A model generated the notes under the pieces. The model saw only the letters and a program-made list of their open reading frames with translations. It ran no database searches and was not told the origin of the DNA. A DNA stretch of 64,000 nt from Streptomyces albireticuli (GTDB lineage Bacteria; Actinomycetota; Actinomycetes; Streptomycetales; Streptomycetaceae), in assembly GCF_002192455.1 (NCBI RefSeq), contig NZ_CP021744.1, positions 372,001-436,000 of the forward strand, read 5' to 3'. Below, in pieces: positions 7,392-16,922 of the stretch (its first letter is position 1; each line of letters begins with the position of its first letter). The position numbers and the translations under genes are program-made.

Positions 7392-8501
7392 TCACGCGTC
7401 GAGCGCGATCGCGTTCTTGGCGCGGTCCAGGGACTCCTCCGGGGCCGGTCCACCACGGTTCTCCGTCGCGAGCGCCTGATTGAGCGCCGCGTAGGGGCGC
7501 ATGCGTGTCTCGTAGCGGGCGAGTGCGGCGCGGTGGTCGTCTTCCGCCCTGCCGAGTTCGTCGGCCAGCACATAGGCGCCGACCATCGCCAGGCTGGTGC
7601 CCTGGCCGGACATCGGTGAGGGGCAGTAACCCGCGTCCCCGACCAGCACGGCCCGGCCGGCGGACCAGCCGCGCATGCGGACCTGGGCCATCGCGTCGAA
7701 GTAGAAGTCCGGTGCCGTCCGCATGGCGGCCAGCAGCTTCGGGGTCTCCCAGCGCAGGTGGGACAGATGCTCGGCGATGAGGGACTTCTGGTGGTCCAGG
7801 TCGCGGTGGTCGTAGTCGAGGGGCCCCGAGGCGAAGCCCAGGGTGGCGCGCATCTCGGTGTTGTCGCGGGCCGGGTAGAGGCAGTAGCGCGCGGTCTCGT
7901 CCCGCATCCACACCTGCCAGTTGTCCAGGCCCAGGAAGTTCTCGGCACTGAAGACCGCGAGGTGACGGCCCAGGTAGTGGACGAACTGCCGCTCCGCGCC
8001 GAAGGCCAGCTGCCGCACCTTGGAGTGCAGGCCGTCCGCTCCGACGACGAGGTCGAACGTCCGGGGCCCGCCCTGCTCGAATTCGGCGTGGACGCCGTCC
8101 TCGTCCTGCGTCAAGGCGCTGAGGGAGTCGCCGAAGACGTACTCGACGCCGTCACCGGCCCGCCCGTGCAGCAGCCGGACGAGGTCGTCGCGGAGCAGCT
8201 CGATGTCGTCGTTGTCGAGCCGGCCGCTGCTGAGGGTCATCTCGGTGGAGCGCCAGAGCTCGTTGCCCTCGGCGTCGAGCATCGTCATGCCGCGCATCCG
8301 GGTGCGCACGCTCCGGGCCTCCTCCAGCAGCCCCATCCTGTCGAGGACGCCGAGCGCGACGCCCCGGACATCGAGCGCCTGCCCACCCGGGCGCAGCGCC
8401 GGAGCACGCTCGACCACGGTCGGCGCGTACCCCTTGCTCCGCAGCCAGTAGGCGGTGGTGAGACCGGCGACGCTGGCGCCGGAGATGAGCACGGTCTTCA
8501 T
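7392..8501 (-). CDS. FAD-dependent monooxygenase, PHBH fold
   Basis: A 369-residue flavoprotein hydroxylase that uses NAD(P)H and O2 on an aromatic or polycyclic substrate. The ADP-binding loop reads ISGASVAGLTTAYWLRSKGY at the N-terminus. DLVVGADGLHSKVR (the DG motif) is near 155-170, and AVLVGDAGYCPSPMSGQG (the GD motif) is near 285-300. ATG 8501 is chosen because GGAGACACC precedes it. It resembles TetX-like and rifampicin-monooxygenase-like enzymes. It is a single gene; an imperfect inverted repeat about 170 bp upstream (8673-8692) could be an operator. Confidence 0.92.
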   Translation of the reverse strand: MKTVLISGASVAGLTTAYWLRSKGYAPTVVERAPALRPGGQALDVRGVALGVLDRMGLLEEARSVRTRMRGMTMLDAEGNELWRSTEMTLSSGRLDNDDIELLRDDLVRLLHGRAGDGVEYVFGDSLSALTQDEDGVHAEFEQGGPRTFDLVVGADGLHSKVRQLAFGAERQFVHYLGRHLAVFSAENFLGLDNWQVWMRDETARYCLYPARDNTEMRATLGFASGPLDYDHRDLDHQKSLIAEHLSHLRWETPKLLAAMRTAPDFYFDAMAQVRMRGWSAGRAVLVGDAGYCPSPMSGQGTSLAMVGAYVLADELGRAEDDHRAALARYETRMRPYAALNQALATENRGGPAPEESLDRAKNAIALDA

Positions 8502-9102
8502 GGTGTCTCCCACGTTCTGGTGCGCGCGTGTGGACGTACGAGTCGCGCGCGGCCCGTCCAGGGCGGTCTGCGGTGCCGCGCCCGGGCGGTGGCCGGCGGG
8601 TCCACGCCGTCAGCGGAGTGGCTGCATACCCCGCCGACCGGCATACATCCTCGCGCCCGCTCCTTCAGCACCTTAAGGACCAATCCTCTTAACAAAGTGG
8701 GAAACGTCTGCCGCTTTCCCGACAAGCAGCCGGGCGACCGCACCGCCGCGCCCGACGACAACCCCACCCCACAGCACCACCCACCCAATCCGGCAACTTC
8801 GACACCATTTCCCCTCGGTCTCATAGGCACAGGGGCTGTTTCAGGACGATATTGAAGGCCCCGGCGCAAGCTCCCTTGCGAGTCCCGAGTCCCGGCCCAG
8901 GCCTCGCACGACGCAGCGTCACCCGTCACCCGCACGACCACGGCCCCACCGCACCCCCACCCCTCACCCGTCACTGAATGTGATCGTCCGGAACAAGATC
9001 GGCAGTCTCGCCGCCCCTCCGGGACTCTGCCAAGGTCGGGGCGTGCCGCACCGTGAACCACGTGTGCACACCCATGAATTCACCGAAATGGAGGGATGCG
9101 CT
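8502..9102. other. 600-bp intergenic region between divergent genes
   Basis: Separates the FAD monooxygenase from the secreted protease. It holds an imperfect inverted repeat, TTAAGGA (8673-8679) and TCCTCTTAA (8684-8692), in an A/T-richer patch suitable for a regulator or promoter. No frame shows sustained third-position G/C bias with a credible start. Confidence 0.45.
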
Positions 9103-10743
9103 GTGAACAGTGCCGTCCGGACCCGGTTACGCACCACGCTGGCGGCGTGCGCGTCCGGGTGCGTCGCCACGGGGCTGATATGGGGAGCCGCTCCGGCGCA
9201 GGCGGTACAACCGCCGCACCCGGCAGGCTCCTTGATCGCGCCCGCCGCGGGCTCCGCGGCCGTCGCGGAGCCCGCACCGCTGCTCGACGCCGGCTCCCCC
9301 GACGGGAAGCGGTTCCGGGCCTCCGGGCGCCTGGTCGGCGGTGGCGGCACGACCTGCACCGCCACGCTCGTCCACGCGACCGGCAAGCCGGACCCCGGCG
9401 CCAAGGCCCTCGTCCTGAGCAACGGCCACTGCGCCGACGACGCCATGGGAACCAACGACGTCGTCGTCGACAAGCCCGCGCCGGCCGACTGGAGCTACAC
9501 CCCGGCCTACTTCCACGACAACGTCGTGGAGCACAAGAAGTTCTCCGTCGAACGCGTCGTCTACGCGACGATGAAGGACGTCGACGTCTCGGTCCTCCGG
9601 CTCTCGGCCACCTACGCGGACCTCGCCGCGCTGGACGTGACCCCGCGGACGCTCGCGACCGACCGCCCCGCGCCCGGTACCGCCCTGCGCGCCGCCCACG
9701 CCCCGACCGACGGTGTCGAGCCCGACCAGCGGTTCCTGCGCCTGTCGAAGTGCGAGGCCACGGCCTCGGGCGTCGCCCTGCACGAGAACACCTGGCTGTG
9801 GAAGGGCGCCACCCGCACCGACTGCCTCGGCATCAGCGGCGGCTCGTCCGGCGGCGCCGTCACCACCGCCGCGGACCCGGGCCGGCTCGTCGGGATGCTC
9901 AACACCATCGCCACCCCCGGCTATCTGGGCTGCGGCCCCGGCCGCCCCTGCGAGGGCGGCGACAACGGCCTGATCGTGCCCGAGGACGACGCGGCCTACG
10001 TCACGCCCGTCGACACCGTCGCGTCCTGCCTCGACGCGAAGGGGCTCCAGTTGCGGAAGAAGGGCTGCCGCCTGGACCGCGGCGAACAGGCGAAGGTCAC
10101 CGGCGGCGGCCTGTACACCCGGAGCGGGACTCCCGCCGGGCCCGCCCGCTGGGACGCGCACGTCACTCCCGGAACGGCCGGGCGCCAGACCCACGTCGCC
10201 TTCAAGAGCGGGCCCTTCGGCGCCGTCGACTGCACCAGGCCCGAGGGCTACGGCAAGCCCCGGCGGCTGACCGAGGCGGGCGTGGACCACAAGGAGGTCC
10301 TGCCGGCGAAGGACAACCTCTACGTCCTGTGCGTGGCCGCAGGCCCTGACAGCACGCTCAAGGGCACCGCCTGGGCGGCCTCCCTCGCCCACCCGGCGTA
10401 CGCCTACGCCCGCGTCGACAACACCGCGCCCACCGTCGCCCCGACGATCGACAGCCAGCTCTTCGGCGAGGGCGAGGACGCCTCGTACTGGGTCTACCCG
10501 GTGTACGCGCCGTGGGAGATCACCGGGTACAAGGTGAAGTACGGCCCGCGCGCCACGACCGACTGCGCGGACACCGCGGGCTACCGCGATCACCTGGGCA
10601 TCCCCGCGTCCCTGAAGGCCGCCGAGGGCCCGTGGACGTACTGCGCCATCGGCTACGACAACGCCGGCAACGCCACTCCGCCCGCCGCATTCGCCCTTTC
10701 ACCGCAGGGCGCGCGGGCCCAGGGGGGTTCGCAGTCCCGCTGA
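9103..10743 (+). CDS. Secreted trypsin-like serine protease
   Basis: A 546-residue exported chymotrypsin-fold protease. GTG 9103 is chosen because GGAGGG lies 7 bases upstream and it opens a signal peptide (MNSAVRTRLRTTLAACASG, then a cleavage-like APAQA near residue 34). The catalytic triad is visible: His109 in LVLSNGHCA, Asp161 in MKDVDVSVLRL and Ser249 in ISGGSSGGAV. Paired Cys residues suggest disulfides. A 250-residue C-terminal region follows, probably beta-rich and used for binding. A strong terminator hairpin follows at 10771-10800. It is monocistronic and probably acts outside the cell on proteins or peptides. Confidence 0.93.
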   Translation: MNSAVRTRLRTTLAACASGCVATGLIWGAAPAQAVQPPHPAGSLIAPAAGSAAVAEPAPLLDAGSPDGKRFRASGRLVGGGGTTCTATLVHATGKPDPGAKALVLSNGHCADDAMGTNDVVVDKPAPADWSYTPAYFHDNVVEHKKFSVERVVYATMKDVDVSVLRLSATYADLAALDVTPRTLATDRPAPGTALRAAHAPTDGVEPDQRFLRLSKCEATASGVALHENTWLWKGATRTDCLGISGGSSGGAVTTAADPGRLVGMLNTIATPGYLGCGPGRPCEGGDNGLIVPEDDAAYVTPVDTVASCLDAKGLQLRKKGCRLDRGEQAKVTGGGLYTRSGTPAGPARWDAHVTPGTAGRQTHVAFKSGPFGAVDCTRPEGYGKPRRLTEAGVDHKEVLPAKDNLYVLCVAAGPDSTLKGTAWAASLAHPAYAYARVDNTAPTVAPTIDSQLFGEGEDASYWVYPVYAPWEITGYKVKYGPRATTDCADTAGYRDHLGIPASLKAAEGPWTYCAIGYDNAGNATPPAAFALSPQGARAQGGSQSR

Positions 10744-10770
10744 CGACCCCGCCGACGCCCGCACGCCTTC

Positions 10771-10800
10771 GCCGGCCGCGCCCTTCCGGGCGCGGCCGGC
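10771..10800. terminator. Intrinsic hairpin terminator between convergent genes
   Basis: A perfect 13-bp stem, GCCGGCCGCGCCC (10771-10783), pairs with 10788-10800 around a TTCC loop. It lies 28 bp after the protease stop and before the convergent VOC gene, so it may serve both. Confidence 0.8.
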
Positions 10801-10833
10801 ACGACGCGTGTCACGCCTCCCTGGTACCCCGGC

Positions 10834-11268
10834 TCATTGCGACACGCAGAGTTCGTTGCCCTCCGGGTCGGCGAGCGTGGTCCAGGTGTAGGGCCCTTGC
10901 CTGCCCTCGTGCAGGTGGGTGGCGCCCTTGGCGATCAGCCGTTCGACCACGGCCCGGGGGTCGTCGGAGCCGGCACGCACGTCCAGGTGGACCCGGTTCT
11001 TGACGGTCTTGGGCTCCGGCACCAGCTGGAAGAGGACACGCGGCGCGCGTTCCAGCCCTTCCGGGTGGCGGACCGCCGCGCCGGCCTTCCACACCAGGGT
11101 GCCGTGGTGGGTGGTGGTGTCGTCCTCGCTCGCGTGGCCCTCGTCGACCATCCGGCGGATGAACGCCTCGTCGCTCGGCTCGACCTCCCAGCCGAGCGCG
11201 TCGGCCCACCAGTCGGCGAGGGTGTGCGGGTCGGCCGAATCGATCGTCACCTGAAATGTGTATGCCAT
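10834..11268 (-). CDS. VOC family protein
   Basis: A 144-residue glyoxalase-like protein starting MAYTFQVTIDSADPHTLADW. The segment KNRVHLDVRAGSDDP and the end LADPEGNELCVSQ are the standard signatures of the actinobacterial single-VOC family, which often serve as resistance or isomerase-like proteins; no substrate is evident. A closely related layout (KNRVHLD and DPEGNEFCV) occurs in the gene at 27533, so the two are distant paralogues. It is transcribed towards the protease terminator. Confidence 0.9.
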   Translation of the reverse strand: MAYTFQVTIDSADPHTLADWWADALGWEVEPSDEAFIRRMVDEGHASEDDTTTHHGTLVWKAGAAVRHPEGLERAPRVLFQLVPEPKTVKNRVHLDVRAGSDDPRAVVERLIAKGATHLHEGRQGPYTWTTLADPEGNELCVSQ

Positions 11269-11560
11269 GACCAGACCCTACTCAGCGGTCACCGGGGCGC
11301 CCAGGAAGCCGCGTCCGGTCGTGCCCGGAGGCCGCGACCGAGGCCTGCGGCGCGGGCGACGAGGACGGGTGGACCGGACGAACAGGGCCCCCGGCCAGGA
11401 GGAGGCTCCAGGGGAAGAGCCGCTCCTGGCACGGGGGAAGGTCCCGAGGCGGCCAGGAGGGGGTCAGGACCGCGACGGAACCGCCCGTTCCCAAGGGCCG
11501 CGAGGGGTGGGCGCACCTGGGAACGGGAGACAAGGGGTGGAGCGGTGGGCGGGAGGCGGG

Positions 11561-12388
11561 TCAGCCTTCCGCCGGCTCCCGGGGCTCGACGCGGAAGGTG
11601 AACGCGGCCATGCCCGGGTCCACCGCCGTCACGCCGCCGTCCACGGTGAGCGTCGCGCCGTTGACGAACGAGGCCGCCGGGGACAGCAGCCACGCGATCG
11701 CCTCGGCCACCTCCTCGGGCCGGCCGGGACGCCCGGCCGGGAGCAGGCGGGTGGCCGCCTCGTACGCGGCGTCGGCACCGCCCTCCCCCAGCCCCGCCTC
11801 ACGGGCGAAGCGCTCCATCCGCCCCTCGGCCATGTCCGTGCGGACCCAGCTCGGGCACACGATGTTGGCGCGCAGGCCCTGGGACCCGTAGTCCACCGCC
11901 AGGGAGCGGCACAGCTGGAGCAGCGCCGCCTTGGAGGTGGCGTAGGCGGCGTTCGCCGGGCCGTTGCGCAGCGCCGAGACGGAGGCGACGGCGACGACGG
12001 AGCCACGGGACTCCAAGAGGTGCGGCAGCGCGGCGCGCTGGAGCAGGAACGGGCCGGTGACGTTGGTCCGCATCACCGTCTCCCAGTCCTCGAGCGCCAG
12101 GTCACCGACCGTGCCGGGGCGGGCGATCCCGGCGTTCAGCACCAGGCCGTCGATGCGGCCGTAGGCGGCGAGGGTGGCGTCGACGAGTTCCTGGACGGCG
12201 TCGGGGTCGCCGGCGTCGGAGGGGTGGGCCAGCGCCCCGGTCTCCTCGGCCAACCGCTCCAGCGGTTCGGGCCGGCGCCCCGAGACGACCACCTGATGTC
12301 CCGCCGCACGCAGCAGCCGGGCCGTGGCGGCACCGATGCCGGTACCCCCACCCGTCACGATCACCACACGCTGATCCGTCACAGTCAC
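11561..12388 (-). CDS. SDR family NAD(P)-dependent oxidoreductase
   Basis: A 275-residue classical short-chain dehydrogenase. The cofactor loop reads VIVTGGGTGIGAATARLL near the N-terminus, LNAGIARPG is near 85, the catalytic Ser is in VAVASVSA, and Tyr-x3-Lys is in AAYATSKAALLQL. The end LTVDGGV is typical of 3-oxoacyl-ACP-reductase-like SDRs. The start is taken as GTG 12388 (or GTG 12382) behind GGGGAGGG; an upstream extension to 12535 has no family-like sequence. The substrate is unknown; it is monocistronic. Confidence 0.92.
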   Translation of the reverse strand: MTVTDQRVVIVTGGGTGIGAATARLLRAAGHQVVVSGRRPEPLERLAEETGALAHPSDAGDPDAVQELVDATLAAYGRIDGLVLNAGIARPGTVGDLALEDWETVMRTNVTGPFLLQRAALPHLLESRGSVVAVASVSALRNGPANAAYATSKAALLQLCRSLAVDYGSQGLRANIVCPSWVRTDMAEGRMERFAREAGLGEGGADAAYEAATRLLPAGRPGRPEEVAEAIAWLLSPAASFVNGATLTVDGGVTAVDPGMAAFTFRVEPREPAEG

Positions 12389-12632
12389 ACCCTCCCCGAA
12401 CGTCGACCACATGCACACTACATCCACTGCGCGGACCCGCTCACCAGGCCCCCGGTCCTCCCGATGACAACCGGACGAAGCGCGGCCGGTCGGCACCGCG
12501 AACCGGGCCCGTCCGGTGACGGGGCGCCAGTTCACCTTCCACGGCGGGTCACCCGCCCGTGAGCCCTGACGAATATAGGCGCGGCGGACCCGGCGGACGG
12601 GGATTGTCAGTGGGGACGTGCATGATCAAGCC

Positions 12633-13511
12633 ATGAACGAGACGACACACTCCGAGGCCGCCGGCCCCGCCACCACTTCCCTGCGCGCCCTCGCCCGCGA
12701 GCACCTCCCCGCCGAGATGGCCGAGCGCTGGATCGGCCTGCTGCGGCCGGGCGTGGGGCTGACCGCGGCGAAGGGCTCGGAGGCGGTCGTGGGGCGGCTG
12801 GGCGGGGCGCCGGAACTCCCGGCCGACGTCCGGTGGCCGACGTGGGAGGGGAACGGCCCGCTGTCCTTCGTCGCGGCCGTGGACTGCGCCGCGCTGCCTT
12901 CCGACGCCCTGGACATCCCCCTGCCCACCGACGGCACGCTCTCGTTCTTCTACTTCGACGGCCAGATCGACGACGGCGACGCCCTGGTCCTCCCCGACGA
13001 CCGGGAGAGCTGGGCCGGAGCACGCGTGCTCTACACCCCGGCGGGTACGCCCACCGCCGAGCGGACCACGCCGCCGGAGCTCGACCCCTACCCCGTGGTG
13101 CCGCTCACCGCCCGGGTGGAGGAGACCGCGCCCGACCCGTACCACCCCCTGATCGAGGCGGCCTTCGCCCACACGGGCCACCGTGACCACCCGGTGTACG
13201 GGGAGGAGTTCCTGGACGCCCTCGCGGAGGCGGACGAGGGCGCCGGCCACCGCATCGGCGGGCACGCCGACCCCGTGCAGAACCCGGTCGAGGCGGAGGT
13301 CGCCCACGGCGTCCTCGGCAGCGGTACGGCCTGGGACGACCCCCGCCTGGACGAGGAGGCCCGCGGCTGGACGCTGCTGGCCCAGTTCGACAGCGACGAC
13401 GACGCCGACATGATGTGGGGCGACTGCGGCGCGCTGTACTGGCTCATACGCCCGGAGGACCTCGCCGCACGCCGCTTCGAGGCGGCCATGTTCACCTGGC
13501 AGTGCTGCTGA
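12633..13511 (+). CDS. YwqG family protein (DUF1963)
   Basis: A 292-residue protein with the YwqG/DUF1963 layout. GRLGGAPELPADVRWPTWEG near residue 55 is followed by FVAAVDCAALP, LSFFYFDGQ, and a C-terminal WTLLAQFDSDDDADMMWGD with a final YWLIRPEDLAARRFEA segment. The biochemical role of the family is unknown. The start may be ATG 12633 or GTG 12618, five codons earlier. Codon use matches the neighbourhood. It is separated from the following MerR gene by a 144-bp control region. Confidence 0.9.
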   Translation: MNETTHSEAAGPATTSLRALAREHLPAEMAERWIGLLRPGVGLTAAKGSEAVVGRLGGAPELPADVRWPTWEGNGPLSFVAAVDCAALPSDALDIPLPTDGTLSFFYFDGQIDDGDALVLPDDRESWAGARVLYTPAGTPTAERTTPPELDPYPVVPLTARVEETAPDPYHPLIEAAFAHTGHRDHPVYGEEFLDALAEADEGAGHRIGGHADPVQNPVEAEVAHGVLGSGTAWDDPRLDEEARGWTLLAQFDSDDDADMMWGDCGALYWLIRPEDLAARRFEAAMFTWQCC

Positions 13512-13614
13512 TCCGAGGGTCCGGCCACCGGGCCGTACGTACGCACGCGACCGGATCCGCGGCCTTGTGAGCGCTCTCGACGGTTCCTGGACGCGATCCG
13601 GGCGGAGACGGTTG

Positions 13615-13640
13615 TTGACCCTCACACCGTGTCAGGCGCT
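13615..13640 (+). promoter_or_regulatory. Candidate MerR-type promoter/operator before the MerR gene
   Basis: TTGACC (13615-13620) is followed by an imperfect dyad ccctcaca/tgtcagg, the kind of element to which BmrR/TipA-like regulators bind between -35 and -10. The -10 is weak, as expected for promoters that a MerR protein must untwist. It probably mediates autoregulation. Confidence 0.4.
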
Positions 13641-13655
13641 GAACTCGGAGACATC

Positions 13656-14477
13656 ATGTTCACCATCGGAGACTTCGCCCGGCACGGCCGCGTATCGGTC
13701 CGCATGCTGCGTCACTACGACGCCACCGGACTGCTGCGCCCGGCCCATGTCGACCCCGTCACGGGCTACCGGTACTACTCGGCCGCCCAGCTCGCCCGCC
13801 TCAACCGCGTCATCGCGCTGAAGAACCTCGGTCTGACCCTCCAGCAGGTCCGGCGGATCCTGGACGAGAAGGTCACCACCGAGGAACTGCGCGCCATGCT
13901 GCGGCTGCGGCGGGCCGAACTGGAGGCCGCCATGGCGGCGGGGGCGGCGCGGCTGGTCCAGGTCGAGGCGAGGCTCCGGTCGATCGAGAGCGAGGGGCAC
14001 ATGCCCACGAATGATGTCGTCATCAAGAGCGTCCCGGCGATCCGGGTGGCGGAGCTGACCTCGACAGCCGCGAGCTTCGGGCCCGAGGACATCGGCCCGG
14101 TCATCGGGCCGCTCTACGACGAGCTGTTCCGGCGCCTGGACGCGGCGGGCGTCACGCCCACGGGTCCCGGTGTCGCCTATTACGAGGACTCCCCGGAGGG
14201 CGCCGGGAGGATCAGCGTCCACGCCGGCGTCCAGGTCGCGGCCCCGCTCCAGGACGGTGCCTTCCGGGTGCTCGACCTGCCGCCCGTCGAGCAGGCGGCG
14301 ACCATCGTGCACCGCGGCTCGATGGACACAGTGCTGCCCACGGCCCAGGCCCTGGCTCTGTGGACCGACGAGAACGGGTACCGGTCGATGGGATACCCCC
14401 GGGAGATCAGCCTGGAGTGCCCGGCCGACCGCGACGACTGGGTGACCGAACTCCAGGTGCCGGTGACCAAGCCCTGA
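13656..14477 (+). CDS. MerR family transcriptional regulator with GyrI-like effector domain
   Basis: A 273-residue BmrR-type regulator. ATG 13656 follows GGAG and starts MFTIGDFARHGRVSVRMLRH, the MerR winged helix, then TGYRYYSAAQLARLNRVIAL. A coiled coil about residues 75-115 gives dimerisation. The C-terminal 155 residues are a GyrI/AraC-effector-like drug-binding domain (IGPLYDELFRRLDAAG, VHRGSMDTVLPTAQALALW). Such proteins sense hydrophobic cations and activate export genes. No transporter lies directly downstream, so the target may be itself or elsewhere. A terminator hairpin follows. Confidence 0.92.
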   Translation: MFTIGDFARHGRVSVRMLRHYDATGLLRPAHVDPVTGYRYYSAAQLARLNRVIALKNLGLTLQQVRRILDEKVTTEELRAMLRLRRAELEAAMAAGAARLVQVEARLRSIESEGHMPTNDVVIKSVPAIRVAELTSTAASFGPEDIGPVIGPLYDELFRRLDAAGVTPTGPGVAYYEDSPEGAGRISVHAGVQVAAPLQDGAFRVLDLPPVEQAATIVHRGSMDTVLPTAQALALWTDENGYRSMGYPREISLECPADRDDWVTELQVPVTKP

Positions 14478-14483
14478 CGCTAC

Positions 14484-14528
14484 GGCCGGGCAGTCCGCGG
14501 TGACGGTCCGATCCGCGGCTGCCCGGCC
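14484..14528. terminator. Hairpin terminator between convergent genes
   Basis: GGCCGGGCAGTCCGCGG (14484-14500) pairs, with one bulged base, to CCGCGGCTGCCCGGCC (14513-14528) around a 12-base loop. It lies just after the MerR stop and before the convergent dioxygenase end. Confidence 0.65.
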
Positions 14529-14566
14529 GGGGGTTCGCGAGCTTCCCGCCCGGGGCTCGGGGGACG

Positions 14567-15499
14567 TCAGACCGGCGGGGCGACGAAGACGCCGGGGTCG
14601 ACGTCGTTGAACGACTCCTCGGCGACCAGTTCGTTCAGGACGCCGGCGGTGCCCCACTGGTCGGTGACCTCGGGCTTCGACACGTCGTAGACGTGCGGGT
14701 GCCAGGTGTCCTCGTCGAGCTCCTCCATCTCGGTGGTGTACTCGACGACGTTGCCGTGCGGGTCGTGGAAATAGGTGAAGGCGTTGTCGCCCGCGAGGTG
14801 CCGGCCGGGGCCCCAGATCTTGCGGAACCCGGCGCGCATCACCCGCCCGGAGCCGCGCATGCACTCGTCCAGGCCGCGCATCTCGAAGGAGACGTGGTGG
14901 AGCGAGGTGTGCGGCCCCCGGGCGAAGCCCATGGAGTGGTGCTGGCCGCTGATGCGCATGAAGTGCATGATCTCGCCCAGGTGCGGGGAGCGGAGCGTGT
15001 CGGACAGCGCGAAGCCCAGGTGCCGCTCGTACCACCGCCTTGTCCGACCCGGGTCGGTGGAGTTGAGGACGACGTGCGAGAGCCGGACCGGAATCGCCTC
15101 CCTCTCCTCGATCCGCCGGTGCCGCCGGGCGGCCACGTCGGCGGAGACCTCGATGGTGCGGCCGTCGACGTCGAAGAAGCGGAAGGCGTAGCCGCCGCCG
15201 GGGGTGTCGGCCTTCCCCGGCCGGGAGATCAGAGGAACGCCGCCGGCGAGCAGCCGTTCGGCGAGGGTGTCGACGTCGGCGGGGGTCGCGGCGCCGTACG
15301 AGATCAGGTCGAGACGCTTCTCGGCGGCTGCGCGCAGCCGTACGACGTACTGCTCGGGGGAGCCTTCGGCGGCCAGGAAGGAGATGCCGGAGTCCCCGGC
15401 GACCTTGGTCAGGCCCCAGACGCCGGCGTAGAAGTCGAGTTGCTTGTCGTGGTCGGGCACGGCGAGGTCGACGTGCCGTAAGTGGGTGAGCAGACGCAT
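14567..15499 (-). CDS. Type I extradiol ring-cleavage dioxygenase (catechol 2,3-dioxygenase family)
   Basis: A 310-residue two-domain VOC enzyme that opens catecholic rings next to the diol using Fe(II) and O2. The first domain begins LRHVDLAVPDHDKQLDFYAG. The catalytic second domain supplies the 2-His-1-carboxylate iron site: His in RLSHVVLNSTDP, His in SLHHVSFEM and Glu in GNVVEYTTEME. It lies 82 bp downstream of an FAD aromatic hydroxylase on the same strand, so the pair probably hydroxylates then cleaves an aromatic acid or phenol. The divergent LysR gene is the likely regulator. Confidence 0.93.
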   Translation of the reverse strand: MRLLTHLRHVDLAVPDHDKQLDFYAGVWGLTKVAGDSGISFLAAEGSPEQYVVRLRAAAEKRLDLISYGAATPADVDTLAERLLAGGVPLISRPGKADTPGGGYAFRFFDVDGRTIEVSADVAARRHRRIEEREAIPVRLSHVVLNSTDPGRTRRWYERHLGFALSDTLRSPHLGEIMHFMRISGQHHSMGFARGPHTSLHHVSFEMRGLDECMRGSGRVMRAGFRKIWGPGRHLAGDNAFTYFHDPHGNVVEYTTEMEELDEDTWHPHVYDVSKPEVTDQWGTAGVLNELVAEESFNDVDPGVFVAPPV

Positions 15500-15581
15500 G
15501 TCGTTCCTTCCGGAGGAGAGCTGTCGCGCCGGTGCCGCGTACGGCGTGGAAGCCGGCGGCGGTCCGGCCGGACGCCGATGA

Positions 15582-16715
15582 CTACGGGAGTTCCGTCAGG
15601 GCGGTCATGGTGCGGCCCATGAGACCGGACACGTCGGCGTCGCGCGCCCCGTCGAGCTGCCACTGGCCGATCCGCACGGAGGCGTCGACGACCATGCGCA
15701 CGCGCGGCATGCGGCGGTCGCGGTAGGCGGTCAGCAGGTCGTCGTCCCAGGCGTCGTGCGTGCCCAGCAGTTCGGCCAGGACGGCGGCGTCCTCCAGGGA
15801 CATGGCCGCGCCCTGCGCGAGGGTCGGCGGACAGGCGTGGGCGGCGTCCCCGACGAGCACGACACGGCCGCGGTGCCAGGCGCCCTCCACCAGGTGCCTG
15901 TCGCACCAGGTGTAGTTGACCTGTGCCGGGTCGGTGACCGACGCGCGTATCCCCTCCCAGTGGCCGCCGTAGCCCGCGGCGAGGCGGCGCACCTCGTCGG
16001 CGTACGAAGCGGGGTCGACGGCCGCGCGGTCGCGGCTCGGCTCGACCAGATAGGCGTACATCGTGGTGTCACTGGTCGGGGAGAACCCCGCGATGCAGGC
16101 GGGGCCGCCGAAGGCGAGGTGCGTACGGTCGACGTCCGCCGGGCGCGGCACGGAGGTCCGCCAGACCGCCAGGCCGGTGGGCGCGGGCTTGTCGCTGATG
16201 CCGATGAGCTCGCGGGTACGGGAGTTCAGGCCGTCGGCCGCGACCACGAGGTCGTAGCGGCCCGTCGTGCCGTCGGTGAAGGAGACGTCGACGCCCGTCG
16301 CGTCCTGTGTCTGCCCGGCGACGGTGCGGCCGAGCCCGACCCGGGTGCCCGACGCGCGTACGGCCTCGATGAGGATCCTCTGGAGCGCGGGGCGCCCCAG
16401 TCCGAGGCCGGCCGGGAGGTCGTCGCCGCCGGTGCGCAGGTCCCGCCGGGTGAAGACCTCGGTGCCGTCCGGGTCGGTGACGGTGACACCGTCGACGCTG
16501 TGGCCGTGCTCGCGCACCCGCTCCCAGAGGCCGGCCTCCCGCATGACGCGCAAGGCGTTGCCCTGGAGCGTGATGCCGGAACCTGCGGTGGCGTTCCAGT
16601 CGGCCCGGGCTTCGACGAGTTCGACGGTGATGCCGGCTCCGCGGAGCAGTACGGCGAGTACGCAGCCGGAGGTGCCGCCGCCTATGACGAGGACGGTGCG
16701 GCGGGTTTCGGTCAT
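15582..16715 (-). CDS. FAD-dependent aromatic hydroxylase
   Basis: A 377-residue PHBH-fold monooxygenase. The dinucleotide loop is VLVIGGGTSGCVLAVLLRGA, the DG motif YDLVVAADGLNSRTRELIG is near 155-170, and the GD motif VVLVGDAAHACPPTLAQGA is near 285-300. These are the expected positions for salicylate/3-hydroxybenzoate-type hydroxylases. ATG 16715 follows a GGAGGC-like site. It is the first gene of a two-gene unit with the extradiol dioxygenase and divergent from the LysR gene, consistent with a catabolic pathway. The exact substrate cannot be deduced. Confidence 0.93.
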   Translation of the reverse strand: MTETRRTVLVIGGGTSGCVLAVLLRGAGITVELVEARADWNATAGSGITLQGNALRVMREAGLWERVREHGHSVDGVTVTDPDGTEVFTRRDLRTGGDDLPAGLGLGRPALQRILIEAVRASGTRVGLGRTVAGQTQDATGVDVSFTDGTTGRYDLVVAADGLNSRTRELIGISDKPAPTGLAVWRTSVPRPADVDRTHLAFGGPACIAGFSPTSDTTMYAYLVEPSRDRAAVDPASYADEVRRLAAGYGGHWEGIRASVTDPAQVNYTWCDRHLVEGAWHRGRVVLVGDAAHACPPTLAQGAAMSLEDAAVLAELLGTHDAWDDDLLTAYRDRRMPRVRMVVDASVRIGQWQLDGARDADVSGLMGRTMTALTELP

Positions 16716-16862
16716 GTCAGGTGCCTCCTGGCTACGTCACGGCTGTCGGGCCGGCCGGAGAGCCGGCGACGGCTCCCGTGGTGGGCGGTCGCCCCGCGGT
16801 GAGGTTTCCTCTACCGGGGTCTCGGGACCACTCTCGCCTCCCCCGTGTGATCCGGGAAATCA

Positions 16863-16882
16863 ATCTTCTCTATGGTGGAGAT
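16863..16882. promoter_or_regulatory. Imperfect dyad in the LysR/hydroxylase divergent region
   Basis: ATCTTC and GGAGAT are inverted half-sites (5 of 6 complementary) around TCTATGGT. TATGGT (16871-16876) could be the -10 of the LysR gene, which would place regulator binding over its own promoter, as is common for LysR proteins. Confidence 0.35.
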
Positions 16883-16922
16883 CCATGCCGTGGATATCCG
16901 CAGGAAGGGCAGGTGCTCCCCG

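Noticed and set aside
11282..11560. Possible small gene between the VOC and SDR genes
   Set aside because: Open frames on both strands are Pro/Arg/Gly-rich with no ribosome site; treated as non-coding.
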